A program made the position numbers and the translations under genes. DNA of 64,000 bases. Source: Fasciolopsis buskii (taxonomy: Eukaryota; Platyhelminthes; Trematoda; Plagiorchiida; Fasciolidae). Within the stretch, counting starts at the first letter, position 1; the number at the start of each line of letters is the position of its first letter. The notes below the pieces were generated by a model. The model was not told where the DNA came from and searched no databases. It was given only the letters and a program-made list of their open reading frames with translations. Shown piece after piece: positions 1 to 10,500 of the stretch. The stretch lies in assembly GCA_008360955.1 (NCBI GenBank), contig LUCM01000045.1, positions 55,892 through 119,891 on the forward strand, given 5' to 3'.

Positions 1-1520
1 TACTTCTTTCATTCTTGATATTTGCATGCTTCAAGGAGCTTGAAATACCAAATTTTCTAGCCAGTGCCAAACATTTTACTCCATGCATGATGCACTATGC
101 CATAAATTTTGGACCGATGTCTAGGCCTCATGAAGATTCACCTGACACAATGGGGCAGTGTTCCCGAACTGTTAGAGACAATTAATTTTATATGATCAGC
201 TAAGTTTTTCGGCAGAATTTCCAGTCATCATCATGGAAAGAAAACAAGCCTTTGATGTTATCATTCGTTCGTGTATGCTCCAGAGGTACAAACTTCAGTG
301 TCATTAAAGAAGGAAATGGCCCTTCCGGAGGATGACGTGCAACCCATAATTAAAAGGCACCTAAATTGAATATCATGTTTAGTTTTGAGAGAAAGCCTTT
401 GTTATCGCGTTATTTTCTGTTATGTATTGGGACTGGCATAACTCAGCATTTTGCCTCGGATATTGCTGTTTTCTGATGTCTAGGTTCTCACATATTGCAC
501 TGAAAAGCATGGTCGTTGTCTCTCCATTTGCATTACCCCATAGATAAACCATGCCTTGATTGCTTTACTATGACTCCATTGCCTCACCGGCTGTGGTTAA
601 TGGGTCCTTCTTCGATGTTCCAGTGTTCTCCTTGAACCTGATTGGTGGCATGATTTCATCTACCAAGTCTCGATTAGTGCATCAAACGACAGTGAAATCA
701 TTGTGCTGTTACGCCACAACGGTTTTCTGGGTTGTCCATTTTGCGCCCCTCACCCAGTGTCCGTCAAATTGTTCGGTGTAGGCAGTCTTTAGAGCAGCTA
801 GGAATCTAATCTTACGGGATTTGAGACTCGTGCGTCTTCGTTGCCCCTCGGGAGGGCTGGCAATGACTCCTTGTACCCCACTAGTTTGCATGCTGCGTGA
901 TCTTGTGTTGAAATCCACGTTTTTTATCAATCCTACAATACACCACAAATGATCTCGAAAACAAAGTTGACTAAATACGGAAAGGCAGCCCTTGACGTCG
1001 AAGCTTTACCTATTATAGGGTCCCATTTGAACGGCAAAATGAGCAGTGGAACTGCCACTTGCGCGACAGATAAAAACAACTTAAACCTTCTAATCAAACT
1101 GCAAACATCAGTGGATCACACAACCAAATCGAGAGGGGTTCATAGTTGAAAAACATGAGTCAAACCTAGGTCGAATGGAAAGAACCGAAGTAACAAGCAA
1201 AAAGACTGCCTGAATTGAAAAAAACTTGGTAATGATAGCAGCAAATGCAGAGAACCGTAATTTAGAGTGCAACGAATGTTTGCACTTCAGCCAATTCACC
1301 TCGGTTCAGTTTGTACAACTATTAAACTTGCACGAATGTTCTCTAGTTCAATTTGCTACTTTGCGGCGCCACCTGTTCAGTGCGGAAAAGAAAAAAGAAT
1401 AGCGAAGGATCGTCGGCGAAACAAATCAGGGAACAACGTTGTAGGGGGAATGAGATTCTAAATACTGATTTGGGCACTGAGCTACTTCACCCATCGTCTT
1501 CAATCATCGCTTGCGTGGCG
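1..1520. other. Non-coding, nothing recognised
   Basis: AT-rich DNA with only short chance open frames on both strands. I see no exon with convincing splice borders, no RNA gene and no recognisable repeat. It may be an intron or the 5' flank of the plakin-like gene further along. Confidence 0.5.
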
Positions 1521-1529
1521 ATCTTGTAC

Positions 1530-1996
1530 ACACTAACCCGGTATTCTAACTGTTCGTACATGAGAAAGTCGTCTGATTAAAGGCATCATGGTTTTTCCCC
1601 ATGTTATTGAATCTCCACATCTAACCATCACCCAACCACCACCTGCGTCAAAGGACAGCATACAACGAGGCATTAATGATGCGGCCATGCGAGAAACAAG
1701 TCCAAATCACCCTAATGTGATCTCATTCAGCGTCTGTTCCAAAGACCGGGACCTTGGCCACGCATTTTAAGTCTAACCTCTATTTTATCCGCAGAATTCA
1801 CACTACACATTCTGCCTGCACAATGAACACAACGGTGTTCAAACTTCAAAAGTCTCCGTATATCTGCTGCTCTGATCGACCATGTTTCGAGGCCGTACAG
1901 TAATAACGACCTGACTGCGATTATGTATACTCGAAATCTGATCGATAACAGTGTGCCACGCCGATGCCTAAGAAGCCTCAAATTGGTGAATGTCAA
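1530..1996 (-). mobile_element. Degenerate LINE reverse-transcriptase C-terminal fragment
   Basis: On the minus strand, positions 1996-1727 encode RVYIIAVRSLLLYGLETW followed by RRLLKFEHRC. This is the thumb/C-terminal pattern of non-LTR retrotransposon ORF2 proteins (RVY-AAVRS-LLYG-ETW then a D/EHRC-L motif). Continuing toward 1530 after frame breaks, a stretch like ITWGKTMMPLIRRLSHVRTV and then IPG resembles the family's MTW-MK-LT-LS-VGR-LPG segment. Stop codons and frameshifts show that the copy is dead. It has the same orientation and same part of the protein as the fragment at 49.6 kb, so both may derive from one LINE family. The 5' part of the element is absent. Confidence 0.7.
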
Positions 1997-2224
1997 TCGA
2001 GTCTACTGTATGTGCATCTTGAAGTTCACAGGGAACAGGACGTATGAGAAATTGGTGAAGTACTTATTACTAATCTCATACCTAGTAAAGGCAAAGCGGT
2101 ATGTCAAAACCGTAAAATGAAGAGTGAAACTTGGTGAACGTTTCCTCAAAACGACAATTCGGGTGCCGAGAAACTGGGGAAAATAGGTAAAGAAATTCTT
2201 ATCGTTCATTGTTGAATCGAACCA

Positions 2225-2370
2225 AAACACCAACAGCCACCTCGAATGGGTCAGTGGCCAAAACGTCATTTCCACATCCATTCAATGGTCACGGGTTCCA
2301 GTCCTAGTCCGGCCACAGTGAAAGTACGCTGCTGATCATGCCGTCACAGACCAATGAAAGCCATGAGCTA
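2225..2370 (+). mobile_element. Probable tRNA-promoter SINE with decayed hammerhead-like tail
   Basis: An internal RNA polymerase III promoter is visible: a box A match TGGCCAAAACG at about 2261 and a box B match GGTTCCAGTCC at about 2293. Downstream, GCTGCTGATCATGCC followed by AATGAAAGCC parallels the CTGATGA and GAAA core of the hammerhead-like element at 34.6 kb, but the conserved CTGATGA reads CTGATCA, so it is probably inactive. The layout (tRNA-like head, then ribozyme core) is that of the Schistosoma Sm-alpha elements. Identification rests on motif order and on similarity to the second copy in this window. Confidence 0.45.
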
Positions 2371-2697
2371 TTAAGCAGACTTTTAATTGAGACAAGAATA
2401 TTGAGACAGGGGGCAAACTATTTTGCTATCTTGTATCGAAAGGGAATATGTCTACATAGGATCTAACCAAATCAATCTCTCGAGAGTAAGATTGTTTTTT
2501 TTTTCAAACCCGCAGAAGTGACCCAGATCGATCACTAATGAATAATTAATTTATTGATCATGAGACGTTTCAGGTTTGCATGCTTACTATATCCCACGAT
2601 ATTTGATTAGCAAACATTGGCCAAGTGTTTTTATTATAGTGCGAGTGCCCGTTAGACATCTAACTGATTTGCAAATGTACTACTGCGTGCTTTTCAG

Positions 2698-2773
2698 GAC
2701 AGAATCCATGGGAACTTAGATCAACTCGACTATCTACGAGGAATTTCAAATTTGGAGAAGAATTTTTCGGCAA
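2698..2773 (+). CDS. Candidate upstream exon of the plakin-like gene
   Basis: A pyrimidine-rich acceptor (TGCTTTTCAG) opens a frame reading DRIHGNLDQLDYLRGISNLE and then KNFSA. The LDYLR pattern is helical and resembles a spectrin-repeat helix of plakin domains. The 3' border is uncertain: GT after 2773 leaves one hanging base and fits the next candidate exon, while a GC donor (GCAAGT) at 2770 would end it in phase 0. It lies on the same strand and upstream of the well-supported exons that start at 4507. Confidence 0.4.
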
Positions 2774-2959
2774 GTCTTCCTATTGGGCAATCATTCTGTT
2801 TAGACATTTAGTGTTTCTTTTGTTTTTATCATCCCAATTCGAAGTGAGTTAACTTTCGCTGTTGACAAGCGTGAATTGTTCTCAAGCTGTCACGAAAGTG
2901 GCTATTCCTTGGCAGTTTTTATCGTTTATCTTTTGCTTCCTCTATAAACGAAACAACAA

Positions 2960-3150
2960 TGTACATCAGTTTTCAGGAAGGGGGCCGCCCCGAAAAGGGC
3001 TGACAATCGGGAAGTTGACCGGCGGTGAGAGGATTCGAACCCGCAACCTTGTCGTTCGAACGACAAGACCCCATCCGTTTGGCCACCACCGGCCAATGAG
3101 CCGCTAAAGTTCCACTGATCCCTAATCCTTCTTCCGGGTGGTGACACTTA
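2960..3150 (-). mobile_element. tRNA-derived SINE or tRNA pseudogene
   Basis: Read on the minus strand, about 3091-3019 folds partly like a tRNA. It starts GGTGGTG and ends CACCGCC, forming a seven-pair acceptor stem with one G-U. It carries box A TGGCCAAACGG and a perfect box B GGTTCGAATCC. The anticodon arm is replaced by the 20-base perfect palindrome CTTGTCGTTCGAACGACAAG, and the T stem has a C-C mismatch, so it is not a normal tRNA gene. Flanking sequence to about 3150 on the 5' side of the element probably belongs to the same repeat. I call it a tRNA-related SINE head; a tRNA pseudogene is the alternative. Confidence 0.55.
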
Positions 3151-3618
3151 AAGTAGGTAACCGTGGATAAATTCAAACTTTAGGTACCCTGCCACACATG
3201 AAAATCATGGTCTTAGAGTAGTTAGGACTAAGAAACCGTCCCGTATCCTTGCTTTATGAGTATGGTGGAAAGGAAACGCCCATAATCGACTGGACAGACT
3301 ATATGGAAGAAACTCGCACGCGCGACAGTTGAACTTGGAGTGAAACGAAAACTCCTAAGACCTCAGCAAGTTAAGCCGTTGAACCCGATTTTAGAAAACA
3401 TGAAACGGAACTTTCACCCTAAACCGAGCGTGCCTACTTAGCCCAAAAACGAAACGGTTGACTAAAATATCTTTGTCTTCGCATTTAAGGCCGCCACATG
3501 GCTAATTTGAAAACAAAACAAACGTTCAGTACAACTAAACTGGAGGCAAAGTTGCTTAAGGGAAACACAAGAATACGGTCACTCGACATAATTCTGGGAA
3601 TGCTGTCTTGTCTCACAG

Positions 3619-3667
3619 TTTGTTCATTGCCCATACAAACTGCAAATTCATTGTTGCTTGCCCAACG
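3619..3667 (+). CDS. Candidate 49-nt exon of the plakin-like gene
   Basis: It has very good splice signals: acceptor TGTCTTGTCTCACAG and donor GTAAGTA. If entered with one hanging base from the exon ending at 2773, it reads CSLPIQTANSLLLAQ plus a split arginine codon, which suits a plakin-domain helix. The other two frames are also open over this short length, so coding status depends on the splice borders alone. Leaving with two hanging bases, it needs a following exon that starts with one base; the 13-nt microexon at 4070-4082 satisfies this and restores phase 0 for the exon at 4507. Confidence 0.35.
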
Positions 3668-4067
3668 GTAAGTAATGTGTTGGGATTTTTCTCAAATACT
3701 TAGCACACGGCTAGCTGTTTATTTTGCGGCCAATGGGTCGTAGTCAGTTGTGAATTCCCTGTGAATGTCACTAACATGAAATGCGACCGACACCAGAGTC
3801 CAAATTAATGAGGGATCTTTTAATTGTTTGTTCAATCTAGATCATTGGGTTCTAATTTCTCTAATGCACGAAACAAGGTTAGGCACAGTTTTGGGTACTA
3901 ATAATACGTGGAACGCAAATGTGTGCTCAGTGGAATCTCATTTATGTTGATGGATATTCGGGTCACGTTTTAAATTCTGAAGAGGTGCGTTCAACCGGGA
4001 TATCCACAATGTCATAACAAACTGTAGCGCTGAATCCCAGAGTCTTGTTCTTCTTTTTCTGCCTCAG

Positions 4068-4082
4068 AGTGACAGCAACTCG
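4068..4082 (+). CDS. Candidate microexon (13 or 15 nt)
   Basis: A strong polypyrimidine tract (CTTGTTCTTCTTTTTCTGCC) leads to CAGAG, then TGACAGCAACTCG and donor GTGAGC. Two overlapping AGs allow a 15-nt exon (4068, phase 0 in and out, SDSNS) or a 13-nt exon (4070, completing an arginine codon and then DSNS). The 13-nt version links the 3619-3667 exon in frame to the exon at 4507. Microexons are well known in schistosomes; that this is one is inferred only from splice signals and phase. Confidence 0.35.
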
Positions 4083-4150
4083 GTGAGCTTCCCTTTTAGA
4101 AATGGGTCACCATTATCTTATTAATTTTGATGACAAGTTTGACGTTTTAG

Positions 4151-4256
4151 TGAAGTACGATAGTCATGCCGCACAGTCACAAAAGTTCAAAAGACTGATC
4201 GGGAGGATCAGTATACACGACCCTGAAATTTGGAGTTTCATAAAATTAGACAAATT
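4151..4256 (+). CDS. Candidate alternative exon, phase conflict
   Basis: Between an acceptor (GACGTTTTAG) and a good donor (GTAAGG), only one frame is open. It reads KYDSHAAQSQKFKRLIGRIS and ends in FIKLDK, which is helical and charged like a spectrin repeat. It begins with two bases of a split codon and leaves two hanging bases, so it cannot join directly to the exon at 4507, which is open only in phase 0. A 70-nt stretch at 4361-4430 (after ACTAACAG, before a weak GTACAT donor) would repair the phase. It may be an alternative or cassette exon, or chance. Confidence 0.3.
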
Positions 4257-4506
4257 GTAAGGATGAGTAAATCAATGAACTAATTTGATATTTAGAAAAT
4301 TCAAAGAAAGTTTTCTCTTCTACTGATTTTGTCTCTTGTCACCAATATGACTACTAACAGCTCAGGTCAAATCTGCTATATCCATTCATCCGTTCTAGCC
4401 TGTTTAACTTTACAAAACCCTCTGTCACATGTACATGAATTACAAATAATGGTGATCGATTTTCAGTTCATTATAATGCGTTCTTTTAAACTTTTTTATC
4501 TTTCAG

Positions 4507-4590
4507 ATACTTATGGATCAGGTGATTCATACAGCTCTGACTCTAAGCCGTACCAACTGCGTCCCTAATCCGAAGTATGTTTACGACGAA
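4507..4590 (+). CDS. Plakin-like gene exon (phase 0/0, 84 nt)
   Basis: Acceptor TTTTTTATCTTTCAG and donor GTAAGT. The only frame open throughout reads ILMDQVIHTALTLSRTNC followed by VPNPKYVYDE, an amphipathic helix suited to a spectrin-type repeat. It is the first exon I place with good confidence; residues 1-28 of the assembled partial protein. Confidence 0.75.
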
Positions 4591-7500
4591 GTAAGTAGTC
4601 CGTCAAAAAGACATTCAGACAGCAAACCGCATACTTTTAGCATGAATTGTGCATTCCGTTAAATAGGAAATCAATCATGAAATATCTGGAGGATAACCGT
4701 TTCATTTTTACTCTTTGTTCTGTGCCGTCACTGTTCCTCCTTTTTACGTGTTTCCCTTCTTTCTTGTTTGTTCCGGTTACCTCAAATCGATCGACTCACC
4801 TGCCCGGCCACCTAAAGCACATGGATCAAAATGTGGAACGATGTTGGAAATATATCACCCAGTTGACAGATGCAACCCAGTGGCACGTGATGCATGCCTC
4901 ACGATACCATAAGGTGAGAATAGGCAAAATGTTCACGTAGACTGTTTGTTGCCCTAGATCAGGCTGACGTGTATTAGAAATTGGGCCTTGTAGAGCTAAC
5001 ACATGAGCTTCATTTTACATGAATTTTTCTTGATTGCTCTACTCTAGATCAGAATTTGTCGGATCGTAAATTGACTTCTATGCTGGTATCAAAACGAACG
5101 CGTTAGAGCGGCATTCGGTGTTGGATTGATACTAACCCATGAAACCGTGTTTTGGGTGCAATATTTCAATATGAAAAACAGGATATCAGAAATGTCTTTT
5201 ATCAGATGCTATCCCACTAATGGTTGTGGCGTAAAGCATGTAACCTGTGGTTCTGAATCCAAGTTTGATATTTCGTAACAAACTGGAAAGGAATTTGTTT
5301 TATTTTCATTGGATAATTTTAACTTGAGACATGACAGAACAATCCACTCCGTTACTATTGGGCACTTTGTCGTGGAAATTTAGGAAATGCAGTCCAATCA
5401 AATTTTCGAAGAACAGAAATTCTCTGAGAGTCTTTCAATGATGTATTGCTGCTTATCCATAGTCAACGATTTACTATTTGTTGATTTCACATGGTGACAC
5501 GTGGAGCTTGCGATTGTTACGGGGGTGAAGTGCAAAACGTCTGGCTGCATTTTTCTCCACGGATTCGCATTGCGAATCAAGGAGGAAGAGGCTTCCTTAA
5601 GCTTAATGTGCAAGTGTCCCAACCACTGGGATATCGCGGTGCATTTGTCGACTGTGAACCACATAAATTAGCATCCGCTGTAGTGTAACTACTATGGAAA
5701 TTCGACAGAGCGACTGATCACGTTAATCTCTACTGAATTAGCAATACAGTCTTTATATTGTCGAGTTTAAGTGTTGAGTTTAAATTGGGAATTCGACAAT
5801 GAAAAGAGGAAAATAATTCACGGTCAAAATTCCTTGGACTGAAATCAGTCATGTGGACATCTGCACACGAATTTCGGATTCATTTAAGCCGAAATCAAAT
5901 GTGCAGTCAGAACTTAGAATAAAGTGAAAGTCACCTCTTGGTCAACACACTACACTAGTTTGAATAGCTAACATGGATTCATCCTAGGAAGCGCTACTGC
6001 AGCTTCAACTGTGACTGCCGATACTAACATTTATGCTGACGTTAATATTATTTATACACTACCGAGTTCAGTAGAGCTATTTTCTAATTCAGACGGACTG
6101 GAATCGAACTACCGTAATAAACGTTATGTTCCTAGAATTGTGCGCAATTGCTGGTTCTTCAGGTCTGTGAGGTTTCACGTGATCATTCGCGGAATAACCG
6201 ACTCGGTAACAACTTGTTGCACATTTTTACAACGTGAACATTTTCTTAAATTAATAGATTCAGCTTTCATGCTGTTGATCACATGTGTAAAATCAACTGG
6301 TTATTGATTTCCGGGATAAAAACTCGCCATGTTGTCCCCGTTGGCGACGGGACTTCGCATTGTTCGATGTAGAATGGTTCCATTGGGATTGCGTGCACAA
6401 ACAGGTACTCGTAAATCAACATCTAATCATATTCTGACTTCTGACGTTTGAAAACCGTGTGTGCAAAATTAGAGGATTTCAGTTTTCGTCTTTCTAGGTT
6501 AATAGCAACGACAATATCTTATACAAGAAAAACTAACCTAGGCTGTATCGAGAGATGGCAAACATTAGGGAACTTAGCCGCATCACGTTCATCGGAATGA
6601 ATCAGTTATTTTGTTCCCGTCGGGCATCACTTGTGTCCGGTGTCCGATACTGTTTAAATCGGCCCGATTGCATCACCTAGTCAGGGAGGGAAGTAAATTT
6701 TCAAAACGTCGGTGCAAATATATGAGAAAAACTGTACTTTCGATTGAATCGCATTTCAACAGAGCATGAAGTAGGCGATTTTATCCTGGACTAAACGCTA
6801 ATTTTCTGCTTCGATCTGAACAACTAGGGAGCATCGCATCGACTAAAAACCCAGTGATCCCGATGAACAACCGATATCAAGCGGATATATATATATATAT
6901 ATATATGAGTAGCAAGTAGTATATGGATGAGTGAACACAATTTGCCCGGGAGCACACGACCGGTTTCGCGGTTACTGTCGCTCGTCAGGTATGCATACCC
7001 GGTGTTCTTTTGTCCAAACATCCACATACGTGTACACTCCGAATTGATATTTCTCACCAAAATCGAATCTGTAGCATCAGGAGTGTTCGTGGAAGCTCTT
7101 TATCGAAGAGTCCACAGAAGAACCACAACTGTGATTCGCTGATAACGAAATTTCATTTTATTTCGAAAATTATCCCTAGGTTATTTCTAATTTGGACTGT
7201 TGGTCTACTAACTTGATATTTTATTCTACTTTAGTGATCAAGGCCTTTTAGTTTTATTTGCAATCCTGGATTCATGAGCATTCTTTTTAAAAGACCAAGC
7301 TGGCGGACTGATTTCCATCGTCGATTTGTCTCACTTTTCGTACACGTTTGATAGAATTTTAGCTCAGGACGTCAGCATTTCTGCTCTGAGTAACATTTGA
7401 CGGAGATCAATAAATCCTCCGGAGTACGCAGTATTTTCCATGCACTCTTCATATTCAAAAATTGACGCCTGATAATACGTTAGACGGTAAACCACATGAG

Positions 7501-10500
7501 GGAGGAAAAGTTGTCATTTCAGAACTTTTCATTGTCCATTAATTTGATACATGCAAATGTTTTCTGGGTGGAAGCAGTTTCCCGCGTTTTGTGAGTGATT
7601 TCGCGAGTTTTCTCGAACTTCTCCAGTTTATTGCGCCATGGACCATTTGATGAATGAAAATTTGTTCAATATATTTGGTTGTCAGATCGATTGTTCGAAG
7701 GACTAATTGATTTTTTTTGACAGGTTGAACGGCAGGTACGTAATTCATTTCATTCGGTCGATTATGACATTTGCTATTCGTCTTCCTAACTACTTTTGCG
7801 TGCGAAGTTCGGGTAATGTCACTGTTACTGTAGGAGTATCACTGTTCTTCTATGGAGAACTTGTTTACTGTTCATAATTTTCCCATCCAAACAGTTTCAT
7901 CACGATGTTCGTACAGCCCAAATGGAGTTGACAAAACTAGTGGGGGCCAAAAAGGACCTAATGAGTTCTTTACTCCAAAATCCAGCTCCGCTGAGCGTGA
8001 AAAGTCTTGGTCATGCAAAAAACAACATAGAAATTCAACTGGTGAGTTATCAACACCGAGCATGTAATTTTTATCATTGAACGAACATTAGGCTGTCCAT
8101 TCCGAATAGAAGAAAAAACGAATACCTAAACTGTTCTCAGTATTTATCGAGGGTTCATTGATATACTTATGCCATATATGTCATACATACCATTTCGAAG
8201 TGTGCAAGTATAAGGATGCTTGGAAAAGTGGGTATCGAGTACGCATACCTGACAAGCGGTAATAACTGCAAAACCGGTCGCGCACTCCCGGGCAAATTTT
8301 GTTCACTCATCCAGATACTACTTACAATTTCCGTCTACACATATGTATGTTCTTTGGCATTGTGCCCTCGTTCCTAAGGTTGGCTCAGCCCAATTGACAA
8401 AATTATCAATGAATCACAGTTGTGTTTTTTCTGTGAACTCTTCGACGAAGAACTCCCATTCATCCTCCTGGCGCTACAAATTATATACATATATACAAGC
8501 ATGGATAATAATTTTCTGAGCGCTATACACTGAATAACTTGATCAGCTTTCGGCAGGGCTGTTCATTTCATTCCCGGGCGCGGAATCCTAGTTCTAGGGA
8601 TTCAAACGGGTGCAAGTGAGATGAGCCGAAAACTGTCTCTGAAGGTGATCCTGTCTAATACATCGCAATTTGGGCAAAAGACCGCACCTCGATGTGGTGA
8701 GACAGTTTTCTCACACCCGTGGTCCCATAATCCCTACAAGGTGGCTTATCTCAAGCCGACGATGCAGTCAAGCTTGGAAAATCGGTGGCTCTCTTGCCCT
8801 GCAGAGGTGGAGTTGACCTAAGCTAGTAACTCAAAATAGAGAAGAAAATTGAGTGGAAGAAAAAGTGATCTGAAAAGTTAGTCTTCCACACAGCCACTCC
8901 TCGTTGCTATGTGAACAGAATCTTATAGGTACCAAAGGCTTTACGTGATGACTCTACTCATGCTTGCGCTTGAGAGCAAGGTTATCCAGTATTACTCGTC
9001 TAGTGCTTCAGTGACCTAATAGAATAAAACGAATTCCACACTACCTCGGTTGTTGGACAAGATAATTGGGACTGTATTGCCCGTTGCTTCAGGCAGAATA
9101 CACAGAGACTACGGGGCTGTAGCTCAGACGTTATTGCCTTTTTGTTTTCTTATCATAGGTTCCGTCTAGGGTTCTAGAGTAAAAGTCATCTGCGGTTCGA
9201 GCATCCGTGAAGCATAGTGCGCCCCATCGCTTCAGTGACCCTTTCTATCATGTTGGTGCAGGGATAATGGTTGTAGAAACTAAACTAAACTAAACTAAGC
9301 TAAACTAAAATAAACCAAACTAAACCAGTATTCTGTGAATTAACAGGAAAGCTACTGAAGGTGCCGCACGAATGCTCTTGTTCACATCTCTGCTCACAAC
9401 TGCAGCACTGCAGTACACAATAAGCTAACTAGTGAAGTATCTCCAAGTGCAGTCACTCTTCATTGGACGTCCTTGACTTCTTCAGCATATCACCTGTTGC
9501 GAACTTTAAAACATGAAGTGATCCTATTAAGTTTTGCTTTCATTGCGAAAAATGGAACCAAAGAACTTTACGATCTTATGCCGTATCCTTCGGCCAGCTA
9601 ACAACGAATAATAAACTTAATTTTGGCTGTTGTAATCGTATTCTTGATTCTGTCCCGTCTTATGTTTACTTACCAAAATTAACGAGTGGCTCGTAGGTCC
9701 GTCTGATGTTCCATTGACGTGCACATGCTGTTTGTATCCTAGTGTACGTTATTAAAGGAGATTTTCATATCCCTCGATAAAAAACCAATTTTGGGACTGT
9801 TGGTTAAGAAAACGCCCGTAGAAACTAACTCACACAGAGGGAAAGCCGTGACCAGAATAGTCTTATTGCCAGCACAGATTAAACGTATAATAATAATGTT
9901 TTTTTTTCACGGAAACTGTTTGTCCTCAAGTTAACTTCCTTAGCTTCACTCTATGTGCCCTTGTATTTCGAGTCAGATCAAATACCCCGTACAAGGAACG
10001 AATTAAATACTAGGGCAGAAATCAAAGCCGTTATTTGCACCCTCTCTGTTCCCGGTTTACTCAGAATTTCCGCACAACCAATTGCTTACCGGAGCACAAA
10101 AACCCGGAGGTTGCTGACTTGGGATCCCTCATTTCATGTCATCCGGAGTATTTTGTTTCGTAGGCGACCGTGTGAATTCACATTGCTCAAAGGCTAGTGA
10201 CAAAATTACAAACTAGGTTTAGAGTGGTTGACAAACAAACACGAAGTCCAACATCATGGTACCTTCAAAAATGGGTGCTCATCTAGACCTCAGGCGAACA
10301 GGAAAGATTACTGATTGCTTGTAAACACCAGTTAGAAAGATAATGTGAAAAAGAGTGCCCCCGTCACGTGGAACAAGGGATTAACGACGTCACAAACTTA
10401 CGAAAAACACACAGCATGGATAAATAGAAACTTTATAAAAGTGGCACTCTAGCAGATGTGCTCAAAACGCCTAATAGCGGTCAGTAGGTCAGCGAACGTT

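Noticed and set aside
3019..3091. A functional tRNA gene
   Set aside because: No usable anticodon loop (a perfect palindrome instead) and a mismatched T stem.
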